A DNA stretch of 44,336 nucleotides from Pseudomonadota bacterium (GCA_963205075.1 CAUJIU010000074.1:1-44336); one strand, 5' to 3'. Numbered from the stretch's first letter, positions 10,371 through 18,770 are shown. Notes: generated by a model from the sequence alone, not told the origin. Numbers and translations: made by a program.

Positions 10371-12064
10371 CGCTGGGCGTGGTCATGCTGGTCCATACCG
10401 CCTTCGACCGGGCCGAGCAGGTCATCCGGCACTGGACTTCGGCCGGCTGCCCGGTGGTGATCCATGTCGACCGCATCGTGCAACGGCGCCAGTTCAGCGC
10501 CTTTCAGGCGGCGCTGTCGGATCTGCCCAATGTCCGCTTCTGCGAGCGCTTCCGCTGCGAATGGGGCACATGGGGCATCGTCGCGGCCACTCAGGCCGGG
10601 TCGGAGATGATGCTGGCCCAGTTCCCCGACGTGCGCCACGTCTATCTGGCCTCGGGCTCGTGCCTGCCGCTGCGGCCGGTGCGCGAGCTGATCCGCTATC
10701 TTGGCGCCCGCCCGCTGACCGATTTCATCGAAAGCGCCACCACCGCCGACGTGCCCTGGACGGTCGGCGGTCTGGACGAGGAGCGGTTCACGCTGCGGTT
10801 TCCGTTTTCGTGGCGGCGCCACCGGCGGCTCTTTGACCGGTATGTGAACTTTCAGCGCCGCATCAAGTTCCGCCGCAAGATCCCCGAGGGCATCATTCCC
10901 CATATGGGCAGCCAATGGTGGTGCCTGACCCGGCGCACGCTATCGGCGATCTTGCAGGACCCGCGCCGGGCCGAGTTCGACCGCTACTTTTCCAAGGTCT
11001 GGATCCCGGACGAAAGCTATTTCCAGTCGCTGGTGCGGCTCTACGGGACCGATGTCCAGAGCCGGTCGCTGACGCTGTCCAAGTTCGATTTCCAGGGCAA
11101 GCCGCACATCTTCTATGACGATCACCTGCAACTCCTGCGGCGGTCGGACTGCTTTGTCGCCCGCAAGATCTGGCCCCATGCCGACCGCCTGTATGAAACA
11201 TTCCTCAACGAGGCGGTTTCGGCGATGAAGGGCTCGGAGCCCAATCCCGGCAAGATCGACCGGGTGTTCGCCAAGGCGGTGGACCGGCGGACCCGCGGGC
11301 GGCCCGGGCTCTACATGCAAAGCCGCTTTCCCAACGAGAACTGGGAGAACGGCGTCAGCACCGCGCCCTATTCGGTATTCGAGGGGTTCAGCGAACTGTT
11401 CATCGATTTCGAGGCCTGGCTGGCCAAGGCCACCGGCGCGCGGGTGCACGGGCATCTGTTCGCGCCCGAGCGGGTCGAGTTCGACGGACGGCAAACCACC
11501 TTCACCGGCGCGCTTTCGGACCATGCCGCCTTGCGCGACTACAACGCGCGCATGTTCCTGACCAACCTGATCTGGAACACCCGCGGCGAGCGGCAGTGCT
11601 TCCAGTTTGGCCCGCGCGACAGCCAGTATGTCAGTTGGGACATCGCCAAGGACATCAACGCCCAGATCTCGGTCATATCGGGGGCCTGGGCGGTGCCGCT
11701 GTTCCAGTCCAACCGCAACTTCGCCGATCTGCGCAACGAAGCCGCGATGCTGCAAAAGATCGAGGCCGATCATCTCAATGCGCTGCGCTCGCCCTACGCC
11801 AAGGCGCGCATTCGCATCTGGACCATGGCCAGCTTCATCGAAAACCCGATGGAGGTGCTGCAAACCATCGTCGACGAGGCCACCGGCAAGTCGCTGCGCC
11901 GGCTGGCCGAGGCGCCGCGCATGGTCGAGCTGACGGGGTTTGGCCAGTTCCTGCAAAACCTCAAGAACCAGGGCATGCATCCCTATCTGATGGGCGATTT
12001 CCCGATCGACGCCGCGCCCGAGAATGCCCCGCCACCCGCCCGCAAACCCTATCTGGTCCGGTAG
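10367..12064 (+). CDS. DUF5928-like protein with GT14 (core-2/I-branching) domain
   Basis: A 565-aa protein. The N-terminal 280 residues look like the branching beta-1,6-N-acetylglucosaminyltransferase fold (GT14): VMLVHTAFDRAEQVIRHW, VVIHVDRIVQRRQF, FPDVRHVYLASGSCLPLRP, GSQWWCLTRRTL and IPDESYFQSLVR. From memory, alphaproteobacterial proteins of this build carry a C-terminal domain called DUF5928, which would correspond to about residues 300-565 (YMQSRFPNENWENGVSTAPY onwards). It overlaps the preceding glycosyltransferase by 4 bases (ATGA), and the sulfotransferase gene follows after 3 bases. Branching or capping of the polysaccharide is inferred; the function of the C-terminal half is unknown. 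Confidence 0.8.
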   Translation: MTLGVVMLVHTAFDRAEQVIRHWTSAGCPVVIHVDRIVQRRQFSAFQAALSDLPNVRFCERFRCEWGTWGIVAATQAGSEMMLAQFPDVRHVYLASGSCLPLRPVRELIRYLGARPLTDFIESATTADVPWTVGGLDEERFTLRFPFSWRRHRRLFDRYVNFQRRIKFRRKIPEGIIPHMGSQWWCLTRRTLSAILQDPRRAEFDRYFSKVWIPDESYFQSLVRLYGTDVQSRSLTLSKFDFQGKPHIFYDDHLQLLRRSDCFVARKIWPHADRLYETFLNEAVSAMKGSEPNPGKIDRVFAKAVDRRTRGRPGLYMQSRFPNENWENGVSTAPYSVFEGFSELFIDFEAWLAKATGARVHGHLFAPERVEFDGRQTTFTGALSDHAALRDYNARMFLTNLIWNTRGERQCFQFGPRDSQYVSWDIAKDINAQISVISGAWAVPLFQSNRNFADLRNEAAMLQKIEADHLNALRSPYAKARIRIWTMASFIENPMEVLQTIVDEATGKSLRRLAEAPRMVELTGFGQFLQNLKNQGMHPYLMGDFPIDAAPENAPPPARKPYLVR

Positions 12065-12067
12065 CCC

Positions 12068-13498
12068 ATGCCCGAATTCGACCATTTCGTCATCTTCGCG
12101 GAAATGCGGACCGGCTCGAACTTCCTTGAGGCCAACCTGAATGCGTTCGACGGGCTGATCTGCCATGGCGAGGCGTTCAACCCGCATTTCATCGGCTATC
12201 CTGACCGGGATGACCTGCTGGGAATCACCCGCGCCCAGCGCGAAAGTGACCCCGCGAGGCTGATCGCGGCGATCAGGTCGGGCGAGGGCCTTGGGGGGTT
12301 TCGCTTCTTCAGCGACCACGATCCGCGGGCGCTCGACCTTTGTCTGCCCGACCCGCGCTGCGCCAAGATCATCCTCACCCGCAATCCGCTGGAAAGCTAT
12401 GTCAGCTGGAAGATCGCGCAGGCGACCGGCCAGTGGAAGCTGACCAACGCCAAGCACGCCCGGTCCGAACAGGCGGTGTTTGACCCGCGCGAGTTCGAGG
12501 CGCATCTCGAGCGGACGCAGGCGTTTCAGGTCACGCTGCTCAACGGGTTGCAGCGCAGCGGCCAGACGGCGTTCTACATCGCCTACGAGGATTTGCAGGA
12601 CCTTGAGGTGATGAATGGCCTGGCCGCCTGGCTGGGCTGCAAGAGCCGGCTCGAGACCCTTGACCGCAAGCTGAAGAAACAGAACCCCGAGCCGCTGCCC
12701 GACAAGGTGTCCAACGCCGAGGCGATGGAGGCGGCGCTGGCGCGGCTGGACCGGTTCAACCTCAGCCGCACCCCCAATTTCGAGCCAAGGCGCGGGCCGG
12801 TGATCCCGACCTACGTTGCCGCCGCGCGCAGTCCGCTGCTGTATCTGCCGATTCGCTCCGGGCCGGAGGCGGCGGTGCGCCAGTGGCTTGCCGATCTTGA
12901 CGGCACCTCCGCCGGGCAGCTGCGCACCGATTTCACCCAAAAGACCCTGCGCACCTGGAAGCGTGACCATCCCGGCCACCGCAGCTTTACCGTGCTGCGC
13001 CACCCGCTGGCCCGCGCCCATGCCGCGTTTTGCGACAAGATCCTGCCGACCGGGGCGGGCACCTTCCCCGAGATCCGCGCCACCTTGCGGCGCGTGTTCG
13101 ACCTGCCGGTGCCCGAGGGCGAGCCGGGCGCCGATTACGGACCGGCCGAGCATCGGCGGGCCTTTGCGGCTTTCCTGCAGATCCTGAAAAGCAACCTTGC
13201 CGGCCAGACCAGCTTTCGCATCGATCCGTCCTGGGCCAGTCAGGCAGCGCTGGTGCAGGGGTTTTCCGCCTTCGCGGCGCCCGACATGATCTTGCGAGAA
13301 GACCGGCTGGCCCGCGATCTGGCCTGGCTTGCCGAGCAGGCCGGGGCCGGCGCTGCGCCGCCTCTGCCAGAGCATCTGGACCACCACGCGCCGCTGCTGG
13401 CCACGATCTACGATGCCGACCTTGAACGCACGGCCCAGGACGCGCTGGCGCGCGACTACCAGACCTTCGGGTTTGCAAGCTGGGGTCAGGCGGCCTGA
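12068..13498 (+). CDS. Sulfotransferase, NodH/Stf0-like, with second degenerate sulfotransferase-like half
   Basis: A 476-aa protein. The N-terminal half has the PAPS 5'-phosphosulfate loop MRTGSNFLE (13-21) and the 3'-phosphate-binding ILTRNPLESYVSWK (102-115), as in NodH and Stf0 sulfotransferases. The C-terminal half repeats this layout weakly: LLYLPIRSGPEAAVRQWL (257-274) stands where a P-loop like HIPKTGGTS would be, and VLRHPLARAHAAFCDKIL (309-326) resembles the 3'-phosphate motif. The protein is about 1.5-2 times the length of a single-domain enzyme, which suggests an old fusion or duplication with one half decayed. It ends the polysaccharide run and overlaps convergent ptsN by 13 bases. 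The acceptor sugar is unknown. Confidence 0.82.
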   Translation: MPEFDHFVIFAEMRTGSNFLEANLNAFDGLICHGEAFNPHFIGYPDRDDLLGITRAQRESDPARLIAAIRSGEGLGGFRFFSDHDPRALDLCLPDPRCAKIILTRNPLESYVSWKIAQATGQWKLTNAKHARSEQAVFDPREFEAHLERTQAFQVTLLNGLQRSGQTAFYIAYEDLQDLEVMNGLAAWLGCKSRLETLDRKLKKQNPEPLPDKVSNAEAMEAALARLDRFNLSRTPNFEPRRGPVIPTYVAAARSPLLYLPIRSGPEAAVRQWLADLDGTSAGQLRTDFTQKTLRTWKRDHPGHRSFTVLRHPLARAHAAFCDKILPTGAGTFPEIRATLRRVFDLPVPEGEPGADYGPAEHRRAFAAFLQILKSNLAGQTSFRIDPSWASQAALVQGFSAFAAPDMILREDRLARDLAWLAEQAGAGAAPPLPEHLDHHAPLLATIYDADLERTAQDALARDYQTFGFASWGQAA

Positions 13499-13950
13499 CT
13501 GGCCGGACGCTCGGTCAGGATGGTGTGCAGGGTCGCCGCATCGGTGTTCGAGCGCAGCTTGGTGCAGGTTGCCGGGTCGCGCATGGTGCGCGACACCAGC
13601 GCCAGCGCCTTGAGATGCTCGACCCCGGCCTGGGTCGGGGCAAACAGCGCAAAGACCAGATCGACCGGCTGACGGTCGACCGAATCGAAGTCGAGCGGCT
13701 TTTCCAGCCGGATGAACAGGCCGCAGACCCGGTCCAGACCGTCCAGACGCGCGTGGGGCAGGGCGATGCCGTGCCCCACGCTGGTCGGACCGAGGCTTTC
13801 GCGCTCGACCAGGGCCTCGACGACATCGGTGGCATTGAGGCCATAGCAGCTGGCGGCGAGCTCTCCGATGCTGTGGAAAAGCCGCTTCTTGCTTGTGGCG
13901 GAAGCAATCAGCTTGACGCCATCGGCCTTGAGTAGATCAGCGATCTGCAT
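13486..13950 (-). CDS. ptsN: Nitrogen-regulatory PTS IIA protein
   Basis: EIIA-Ntr of the regulatory phosphotransferase chain (PtsP-NPr-PtsN), which senses nitrogen and carbon status and in other bacteria controls K+ transport and kinases. Length is 154 aa, normal. The phosphorylated histidine is H66 in GHGIALPHARLDGL; ADLLKADGV and SLGPTSVG fit the mannitol-type IIA fold. It lies 30 bases downstream of hpf in the usual lpt-hpf-ptsN order. The 3' end overlaps the convergent sulfotransferase gene by 13 bases, leaving no room for a separate terminator. Confidence 0.95.
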   Translation of the reverse strand: MQIADLLKADGVKLIASATSKKRLFHSIGELAASCYGLNATDVVEALVERESLGPTSVGHGIALPHARLDGLDRVCGLFIRLEKPLDFDSVDRQPVDLVFALFAPTQAGVEHLKALALVSRTMRDPATCTKLRSNTDAATLHTILTERPASQAA

Positions 13951-13980
13951 GCCTGTATCGTCCTTGCCGCCGGTGTCCGG

Positions 13981-14553
13981 TCAGCCCTGAATGCGAGGAT
14001 CGACCCAGCCGATATTGCCGTCTTCCCGGCGATACACGACGTTGATCCCGCTATGTTTCTCGTTCCGGAACACCAGAACCGGCGCATGGGCCAGTTCCAT
14101 CTGCATTACCGCGTCGCCAACCGACAGCGACGGGATCTTTGTCTCCATCTCCGCCACGATAACCGGAGCGGTCCCAAGTTCGGTGTCTTCCGTCTCTTCT
14201 GTCGGGGCGAGGATATACGAGCCTGCCGCAGAAAGTTCAACAGGTTGTGAACGGCCCGAATGGTGGTCCTTCAGGCGGCGCTTGTAGCGGCGCAGCTGCT
14301 TGTCCATCTTTTCCAGCGATTCGTCGAAGGCCTGATAGATTTCGTTGGCATGGGCCTTGGCCTGACAGGACAGCCCGGTGGACAAATGAACAACGCTTTC
14401 ACAGACAAATTCATGGGCTGATTTCGAGAAGACCACATAGGCTTCAGTCGGACGACCCGAATACTTGGCAAGCACTGCGCCAAGCTCGGTTTTTACGTGG
14501 CTCTGCAGGGCCTCGCCAATGTCGATCTGTTTGCCACTGATCTGATAGCGCAT
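13981..14553 (-). CDS. hpf: Ribosome hibernation promoting factor, long form
   Basis: Binds the decoding centre of idle ribosomes; the long form also dimerises 70S into 100S particles. The N-terminal S30AE domain begins MRYQISGKQIDIGEALQSHV and the C-terminal dimerisation domain contains VGDAVMQMELAHAPVLVFRN and the closing GNIGWVDP. The 190-aa length marks the long type. AGGAGAG about eight bases before the ATG is a strong ribosome-binding site. A 242-bp gene-free gap separates it from lptB, so it probably has its own promoter, but I could not place one with confidence. Confidence 0.95.
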   Translation of the reverse strand: MRYQISGKQIDIGEALQSHVKTELGAVLAKYSGRPTEAYVVFSKSAHEFVCESVVHLSTGLSCQAKAHANEIYQAFDESLEKMDKQLRRYKRRLKDHHSGRSQPVELSAAGSYILAPTEETEDTELGTAPVIVAEMETKIPSLSVGDAVMQMELAHAPVLVFRNEKHSGINVVYRREDGNIGWVDPRIQG

Positions 14554-14666
14554 CCAACTCTCCTGGTTTGCAATCGGAGATCGACCGGCCAGAGGCGCAG
14601 AATCGCCCGGGGTCGCCGATGTGAAATGAGGTGATAACCCGTTGATTACTTGTTATTTTGGCTACT

Positions 14667-14681
14667 CTCTCTGGCAGAGAG
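14667..14681. repeat. Perfect 7-bp palindrome in lptB-hpf gap
   Basis: CTCTCTG-G-CAGAGAG is a perfect inverted repeat in the 242-bp space between lptB and hpf (14554-14795). It could be an operator for hpf or a weak terminator after lptB, but no T-tract follows on the minus strand. The rest of the gap shows no gene. Confidence 0.3.
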
Positions 14682-14795
14682 GCCTGCACTGGCATGCGAT
14701 GGTTTACCGACGGCGTCATCCCCCCCATTTGGCGGCAGAACCCCCGATCTTGTCAATGAGTCTGTGCGGCTGCACCGGGTCGGGCGAGGCCTCGC

Positions 14796-15557
14796 CTAGT
14801 TCACGCGGAAGCTCTGGCCCAGATAGACGCGGCGCACATTCTCGTCGCGGATGACCTCGTCGGTGGTGCCGCTCATCAGCACCTTGCCATCGTGCAGGAT
14901 GTAGGCCCGATCGACGATATCGAGGGTCTCGCGCACGTTGTGATCGGTGATCAGCACCCCGATTCCGCGGGTCTTGAGCGCGGCGACCAGGGTGCGGATC
15001 TCGCCCACGGCGATGGGATCGACCCCGGCAAAGGGCTCGTCCAGCAGCACGTATTTCGGCCCGGCGGCAAGGCAGCGGGCAATCTCGGTGCGCCGCCTTT
15101 CGCCGCCCGAAAGCGCCAGCGCCGGGGTGCGGCGCAGATGCTCGATCGAGAAGTCGGACAGCAGTTCCTCAAGCCGGGTGCGGCGGGCGGTCCGGTCCGG
15201 CTCGGCGATCTCGAGGATCGACATGATGTTGCCCTCGACCGTCATGCCGCGAAAGATCGACATTTCCTGCGGCAGGTAGCCGATGCCCAGCCGCGCCCGG
15301 CGATACATCGGCATGGTGGTCACGTCACGCCCGTCAAGCATCACATGGCCGCCCTCGGGAATGACCAGCCCGGCAATCGAATAGAAACACGTGGTCTTGC
15401 CGCAGCCGTTGGGCCCCAGCAGCGCCACGACCTCGCCCCGGCCAAGCTCCAGCGACACGTCGCGGATCACCGGGCGCTTGCGATAGCTCTTGCGCAGGTT
15501 CAGCACCCGCAGGCCGGCGCTGCCCTCGGTCACGGTCAGGTCGGTCGGGGCGGTCAT
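14796..15557 (-). CDS. lptB: LPS export ABC transporter ATP-binding protein
   Basis: Cytoplasmic ATPase that, with LptF and LptG, drives extraction of LPS from the inner membrane into the Lpt bridge. It has Walker A GPNGCGKTT, ABC signature ALSGGERRRTEIARCL, Walker B YVLLDEPFAGVDP and the H-loop LITDHNVRETL; the ending VRRVYLGQSFRV is typical of LptB. Length is 253 aa. Its start overlaps the lptA stop by one base, indicating coupling. rpoN, which follows lptB in many proteobacteria, is not here. Confidence 0.96.
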   Translation of the reverse strand: MTAPTDLTVTEGSAGLRVLNLRKSYRKRPVIRDVSLELGRGEVVALLGPNGCGKTTCFYSIAGLVIPEGGHVMLDGRDVTTMPMYRRARLGIGYLPQEMSIFRGMTVEGNIMSILEIAEPDRTARRTRLEELLSDFSIEHLRRTPALALSGGERRRTEIARCLAAGPKYVLLDEPFAGVDPIAVGEIRTLVAALKTRGIGVLITDHNVRETLDIVDRAYILHDGKVLMSGTTDEVIRDENVRRVYLGQSFRVN

Positions 15558-16054
15558 CAGTTGCCGCCGGATGGCTGGATCACGGTGCGGACGCGCCCGG
15601 TCATCTGGGCGGTGCCATCGGCAAGGTTGACCACCATGCGGTCGGCGGACAGGGCCGCGCCGCCCTGGGTCAGCAGCACGTTGCCGGTCAGGATCAGCAG
15701 GCCCGCGTCGATATCGTAATCGGCCTCGGCCGCCTCGGCCGCTTCGGTGGCGGTGACGAAGGTCACCCCCCCGCTGGCCTTGAGATGCGAGATGCGTCCC
15801 GATGCCTCGGCATAGACCACCTCAACCCGGTCGGCGGCGATGCGCATGTCGCCCTGCCCGATCACCACATTGCCGGCAAACACCGCCTGCCGGCTGTCCT
15901 GATCGACGGTGAGGCTGTCGGCAGAAACCTCGACCGGGGCATTGGGGTCGGCGTTGATGCCGCCCAGATCGATGACCGCGCCCTGGCCGTTGACAGCGAC
16001 AGGCAGACCGAGGGCAAGGCCCAACAACAACAAACGGAGGATGCGCACGATCAT
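15557..16054 (-). CDS. lptA: LPS transport periplasmic protein LptA
   Basis: Periplasmic beta-jellyroll (OstA) protein that forms the bridge carrying LPS to the outer membrane. The signal peptide is residues 1 to about 23 (LRLLLLGLALGLPVAVNGQG). The mature part begins with VEVSADSLTVDQDSRQAVFAGNVVIGQGDMRI, the typical LptA repeat. Length is 165 aa. It overlaps lptC by 4 bases upstream and lptB by 1 base downstream. The family varies in sequence, so the gene order is an important part of the evidence. Confidence 0.92.
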   Translation of the reverse strand: MIVRILRLLLLGLALGLPVAVNGQGAVIDLGGINADPNAPVEVSADSLTVDQDSRQAVFAGNVVIGQGDMRIAADRVEVVYAEASGRISHLKASGGVTFVTATEAAEAAEADYDIDAGLLILTGNVLLTQGGAALSADRMVVNLADGTAQMTGRVRTVIQPSGGN

Positions 16055-16665
16055 TCGGTCCTTTGCTTTGAGGGATCGTATACCAGCCGGACCCCCTCCT
16101 TGAAAACCATCTGTTGGCCGGTGCCGTCCTCGGACAGGCGAATCTCCATCGCGCCGGCGGTGAGGCTGCCGAAAGGCGCGCGGATCTCGAGCGCCCCGCG
16201 TGAAACCACCACCCCGGTTTCGAGGTTGGCCGCCAGCCCGGTCGCCTCGATGGCGTAGCCGCTCGAGGTCTCGACCCGGACCAGCTCGCTGAATTCCGCC
16301 GTGCGCCCCGAGCCGCCGATCGACCCGCGCCCGGAGGTCAGGGTCAGCGAGGTGCCGTCGGTGGCCTCGAACAGGCCCTGAAGCCCGATCAGGCGGAAGG
16401 TATTGGGAGAATCGGGGTCGGGCCGGACGAAGTCGGCGGCGATCGAGATCTTTGACCCATCATCGGCCACCCCGGCAAAGCGCGGCGCCGAAAGCCGCTG
16501 TTCGCGCGCGATGGCCTCGATCTCGGCAAAGGGGATGTCGCCCACGTCACCGGGCCGCCGCGCCAGCAGGAACATGGTGGAAAGCAGCACCAGCGCCGCC
16601 AGCGGCAACAGGATCTTGAGCCATCCGACCAGGCGGGTATGGGCGTCTTCGGTGGGCGCCTGCAC
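16051..16665 (-). CDS. lptC: LPS export protein LptC
   Basis: Bitopic inner-membrane protein that receives LPS from LptBFG and passes it to LptA. One transmembrane helix lies near residues 15-35 (LKILLPLAALVLLSTMFLLA), followed by a periplasmic beta-rich domain with FAGVADDGSKISIAADFVRP, which resembles other alphaproteobacterial LptC. Length is 204 aa. It sits 2 bases after kdsD and overlaps lptA by 4 bases. LptC diverges strongly, so the call rests on topology plus location. Confidence 0.88.
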   Translation of the reverse strand: MQAPTEDAHTRLVGWLKILLPLAALVLLSTMFLLARRPGDVGDIPFAEIEAIAREQRLSAPRFAGVADDGSKISIAADFVRPDPDSPNTFRLIGLQGLFEATDGTSLTLTSGRGSIGGSGRTAEFSELVRVETSSGYAIEATGLAANLETGVVVSRGALEIRAPFGSLTAGAMEIRLSEDGTGQQMVFKEGVRLVYDPSKQRTE

Positions 16666-16667
16666 GG

Positions 16668-17636
16668 TCAGACCACGCCTGCGCGCAGGCAGTCATGGAT
16701 GTGCAGCACGCCGGCCACCCGGCCCGACCCGGCCGGGTCGACGACAAACAGGCAGGTGATCTTGCGCTCGTTCATCAGGGCCACCGCTTCTTCGGCCAGG
16801 GCATCGGGGCCGATGGTCCGGGGCGCCGGCGTCATCACCTCGCCCGCGACATGGTCGAGCAGTCCGTCCATGTGGCGGCGCAGGTCGCCATCGGTGACGA
16901 TCCCGCACAACTGCCCGCCGGCATCGATCACGCCGACGACGCCGAAGCCCTTCTGGCTGATGGTCAGCAGCGTATCGCTCATCGGGGTCGCGGTTCCGAC
17001 AAGCGGCACCGCATCGCCGCGATGCATCAGGTCAGCGACCCGCGACAGGCGCGCGCCCAGCCTGCCGCCGGGATGGAACTGGCGGAAGTTCTCGGGCGTG
17101 AAGGACCGGTGCTCCATCAGCGCCACCGCCAGCGCATCGCCCAGCGCCAGCGTCATGGTGGTGGAGGTGGTCGGCACCACGCCGGTGCCGCAGGCCTCGC
17201 CCATCTGCGGCAGCACGATGGCCACGTCGGATTGCGACAGCAGCGTGCTGTCAGCCTTGCTGGCCACGCCGATCAGCGGGATGCGAAAGCGGCGGGTATA
17301 GGCCACAAGATCGGCAAGCTCGGGGGTTTCGCCGGAATTGGACAGCACCAGCACCACATCGCCCCTGGTCAGCATGCCCATGTCACCATGGCTCGCCTCG
17401 GCGGGGTGGACGAAATGCGCCGGCGTGCCGGTGCTGGCGAAGGTGGCGGCGATCTTGCGGGCGATGTGCCCCGACTTGCCCATGCCCGAGACGATGACCC
17501 GCCCCTCGGCGGCCAGCAGCAGCTTGGCGGCCTGCGCAAAGCTTTCGCCCAGACCCTCGGCCAGCTGCGACAGGGCCGCGGCTTCGGCGGCGATCACCCG
17601 GCGGGCTGTGGCGAGGAACTGGGCGCTCTGTGGCAT
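16668..17636 (-). CDS. kdsD: D-arabinose 5-phosphate isomerase (KdsD/KpsF family)
   Basis: Converts ribulose-5-phosphate to arabinose-5-phosphate, the first committed step to Kdo. The N-terminal SIS domain carries GMGKSGHIARKIAATFASTGTP and the catalytic-region FVHPAEASHGDMGML; NSGETPE is the sugar-phosphate loop. Two CBS repeats follow (about residues 205-322), with GVIDAGGQLCGIVTDGDLRR in the second half of the first. Length is 322 aa, normal. It is 1 base after rnd and 2 bases before lptC. With kdsB at 4088 the window contains two Kdo-pathway genes; kdsA and kdsC are absent. Confidence 0.95.
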   Translation of the reverse strand: MPQSAQFLATARRVIAAEAAALSQLAEGLGESFAQAAKLLLAAEGRVIVSGMGKSGHIARKIAATFASTGTPAHFVHPAEASHGDMGMLTRGDVVLVLSNSGETPELADLVAYTRRFRIPLIGVASKADSTLLSQSDVAIVLPQMGEACGTGVVPTTSTTMTLALGDALAVALMEHRSFTPENFRQFHPGGRLGARLSRVADLMHRGDAVPLVGTATPMSDTLLTISQKGFGVVGVIDAGGQLCGIVTDGDLRRHMDGLLDHVAGEVMTPAPRTIGPDALAEEAVALMNERKITCLFVVDPAGSGRVAGVLHIHDCLRAGVV

Positions 17637-17637
17637 G

Positions 17638-18249
17638 TCAATGCGCGAAGATGTCGATTTCGGGGTAGCCGGTCAGGTCAAGCAGCGCGCGCGTCGGCAG
17701 GAAGTCAAAGCAGGACTGCGCCAGCCCGGTGCGCCCCTCGCGTGCCAGCATCGCATCGAGCGCGGCCTTGAGCCGGTGCAGGTAGAGCACATCGGAAGCC
17801 GCGTAATCAAGCTGGGCTTCGGTCAGGGTTTCGGCGCCCCAGTCGCTCATCTGCTGGTGCTTGGAGATGTCGATCTCCAGCAGGTCCTGAAGCAGGTATT
17901 TCAGCCCGTGCCGGTCGGTGAAGGTGCGCACCAGCCTGGAGGCGATCTTGGTGCAATAGACCGGCGCGGTGGTGACGCCAAAGGCGTGGTGCAGCGCGGC
18001 GATGTCGAACCGCCCGAAATGGAACAGTTTGAGCACCTTGGGGTCAGCCAGCATGCGGCAGAGATTGGGGGCGGCCTTCTGGCCCCTGGCGACCTGCACC
18101 AGATGCACATTGCCATCGCCGCCCGACATCTGGATCAGGCAAAGGCGGTCACGGTAGGGGTTCAGCCCCATGGTCTCGCAATCGATGGCGACGATGCTGC
18201 CCAGATCGAGCCCGTCGGGCAGGTCGCCGTGGTAAAGGTGGTTTGCCAT
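17638..18249 (-). CDS. Short ribonuclease D-type 3'-5' exonuclease (DEDDy)
   Basis: A 203-aa DEDDy exonuclease. Motifs: ExoI IVAIDCETMGL (D and E), ExoII LFHFGRFDIAAL (D), ExoIII LDYAASDVLYLHRL (Y and D). Escherichia coli RNase D is about 375 aa and has HRDC domains after the catalytic core; these are absent here, as in many alphaproteobacterial RNase D-like proteins. The start at 18249 (MANHLYHGDLP) is preferred because conserved sequence begins there, although the frame is open further upstream. It heads the kdsD-lpt run. Role in tRNA or other RNA 3' trimming is inferred. Confidence 0.88.
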   Translation of the reverse strand: MANHLYHGDLPDGLDLGSIVAIDCETMGLNPYRDRLCLIQMSGGDGNVHLVQVARGQKAAPNLCRMLADPKVLKLFHFGRFDIAALHHAFGVTTAPVYCTKIASRLVRTFTDRHGLKYLLQDLLEIDISKHQQMSDWGAETLTEAQLDYAASDVLYLHRLKAALDAMLAREGRTGLAQSCFDFLPTRALLDLTGYPEIDIFAH

Positions 18250-18340
18250 GTCAGTCCCGGTCCGGTTTCCCCTCCGCAATAAAGAATGGCCCGATGGCGC
18301 GCAACTCTGGTAACGTCCGGCAAAACCGCGCGGGGCTGCC

Positions 18341-18760
18341 ATGTTTGAACTGCTCAAGATCATCCACATGTTCTGTTTGCTGGGCGGCGGGGCCGCGATG
18401 CTCGGCAATGCCGTGCTGATGCGGCTGGTCATGAGGTCGGGCCAGCCACCGGCGCCCATGGTCGGCAGGGCGATGGAGATTCTCGGCAAGCTCGGGCTTG
18501 GCGCCATCATCTTCTTCTGGCTGACCGGCGTGCCGATGGCCGTGATGCTCGGCAGCTTTGCCGACGGCGGCTGGGCGTTCTGGGCCAAGCTCGTGGCGGC
18601 GGCAGCGGTGCTGGGTCTGGTGCCCTACATGACCTGGCTGAACCAGCGGGCCAAGTCGGGCGGGCCAAAGCCCGATCCGGCCCTGATGCGCAGGCTGGCG
18701 ATGCTGACCCGCGTTCTGGTCGGCCTGGCGATCATACTGGCGGTCATCGCCTTCGACTGA
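18341..18760 (+). CDS. Four-helix integral membrane protein of unknown function
   Basis: A 139-aa hydrophobic protein with about four transmembrane helices (residues 4-28, 47-70, 78-98, 116-138) and a short basic loop (NQRAKSGGPKPDPALMRR) between the last two. The beginning FELLKIIHMFCLLGGGAAMLGNAVL with His9 resembles small helical membrane proteins of the CopD/DUF2269-like type, which sometimes bind heme or copper, but I cannot assign it. It is an isolated plus-strand gene between rnd (divergent) and the mutarotase gene (convergent, 10 bases apart). Confidence 0.7.
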   Translation: MFELLKIIHMFCLLGGGAAMLGNAVLMRLVMRSGQPPAPMVGRAMEILGKLGLGAIIFFWLTGVPMAVMLGSFADGGWAFWAKLVAAAAVLGLVPYMTWLNQRAKSGGPKPDPALMRRLAMLTRVLVGLAIILAVIAFD

Positions 18761-18770
18761 GCGGGCCCGC

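Noticed and set aside
10940-13387. Minus-strand frame of 815 residues
   Set aside because: Antisense of the DUF5928-like and sulfotransferase genes, which are coupled on the plus strand and carry clear motifs.
18250-18588. N-terminal extension of the RNase D gene
   Set aside because: It would run antisense through the membrane-protein gene at 18341 and has no conserved sequence.
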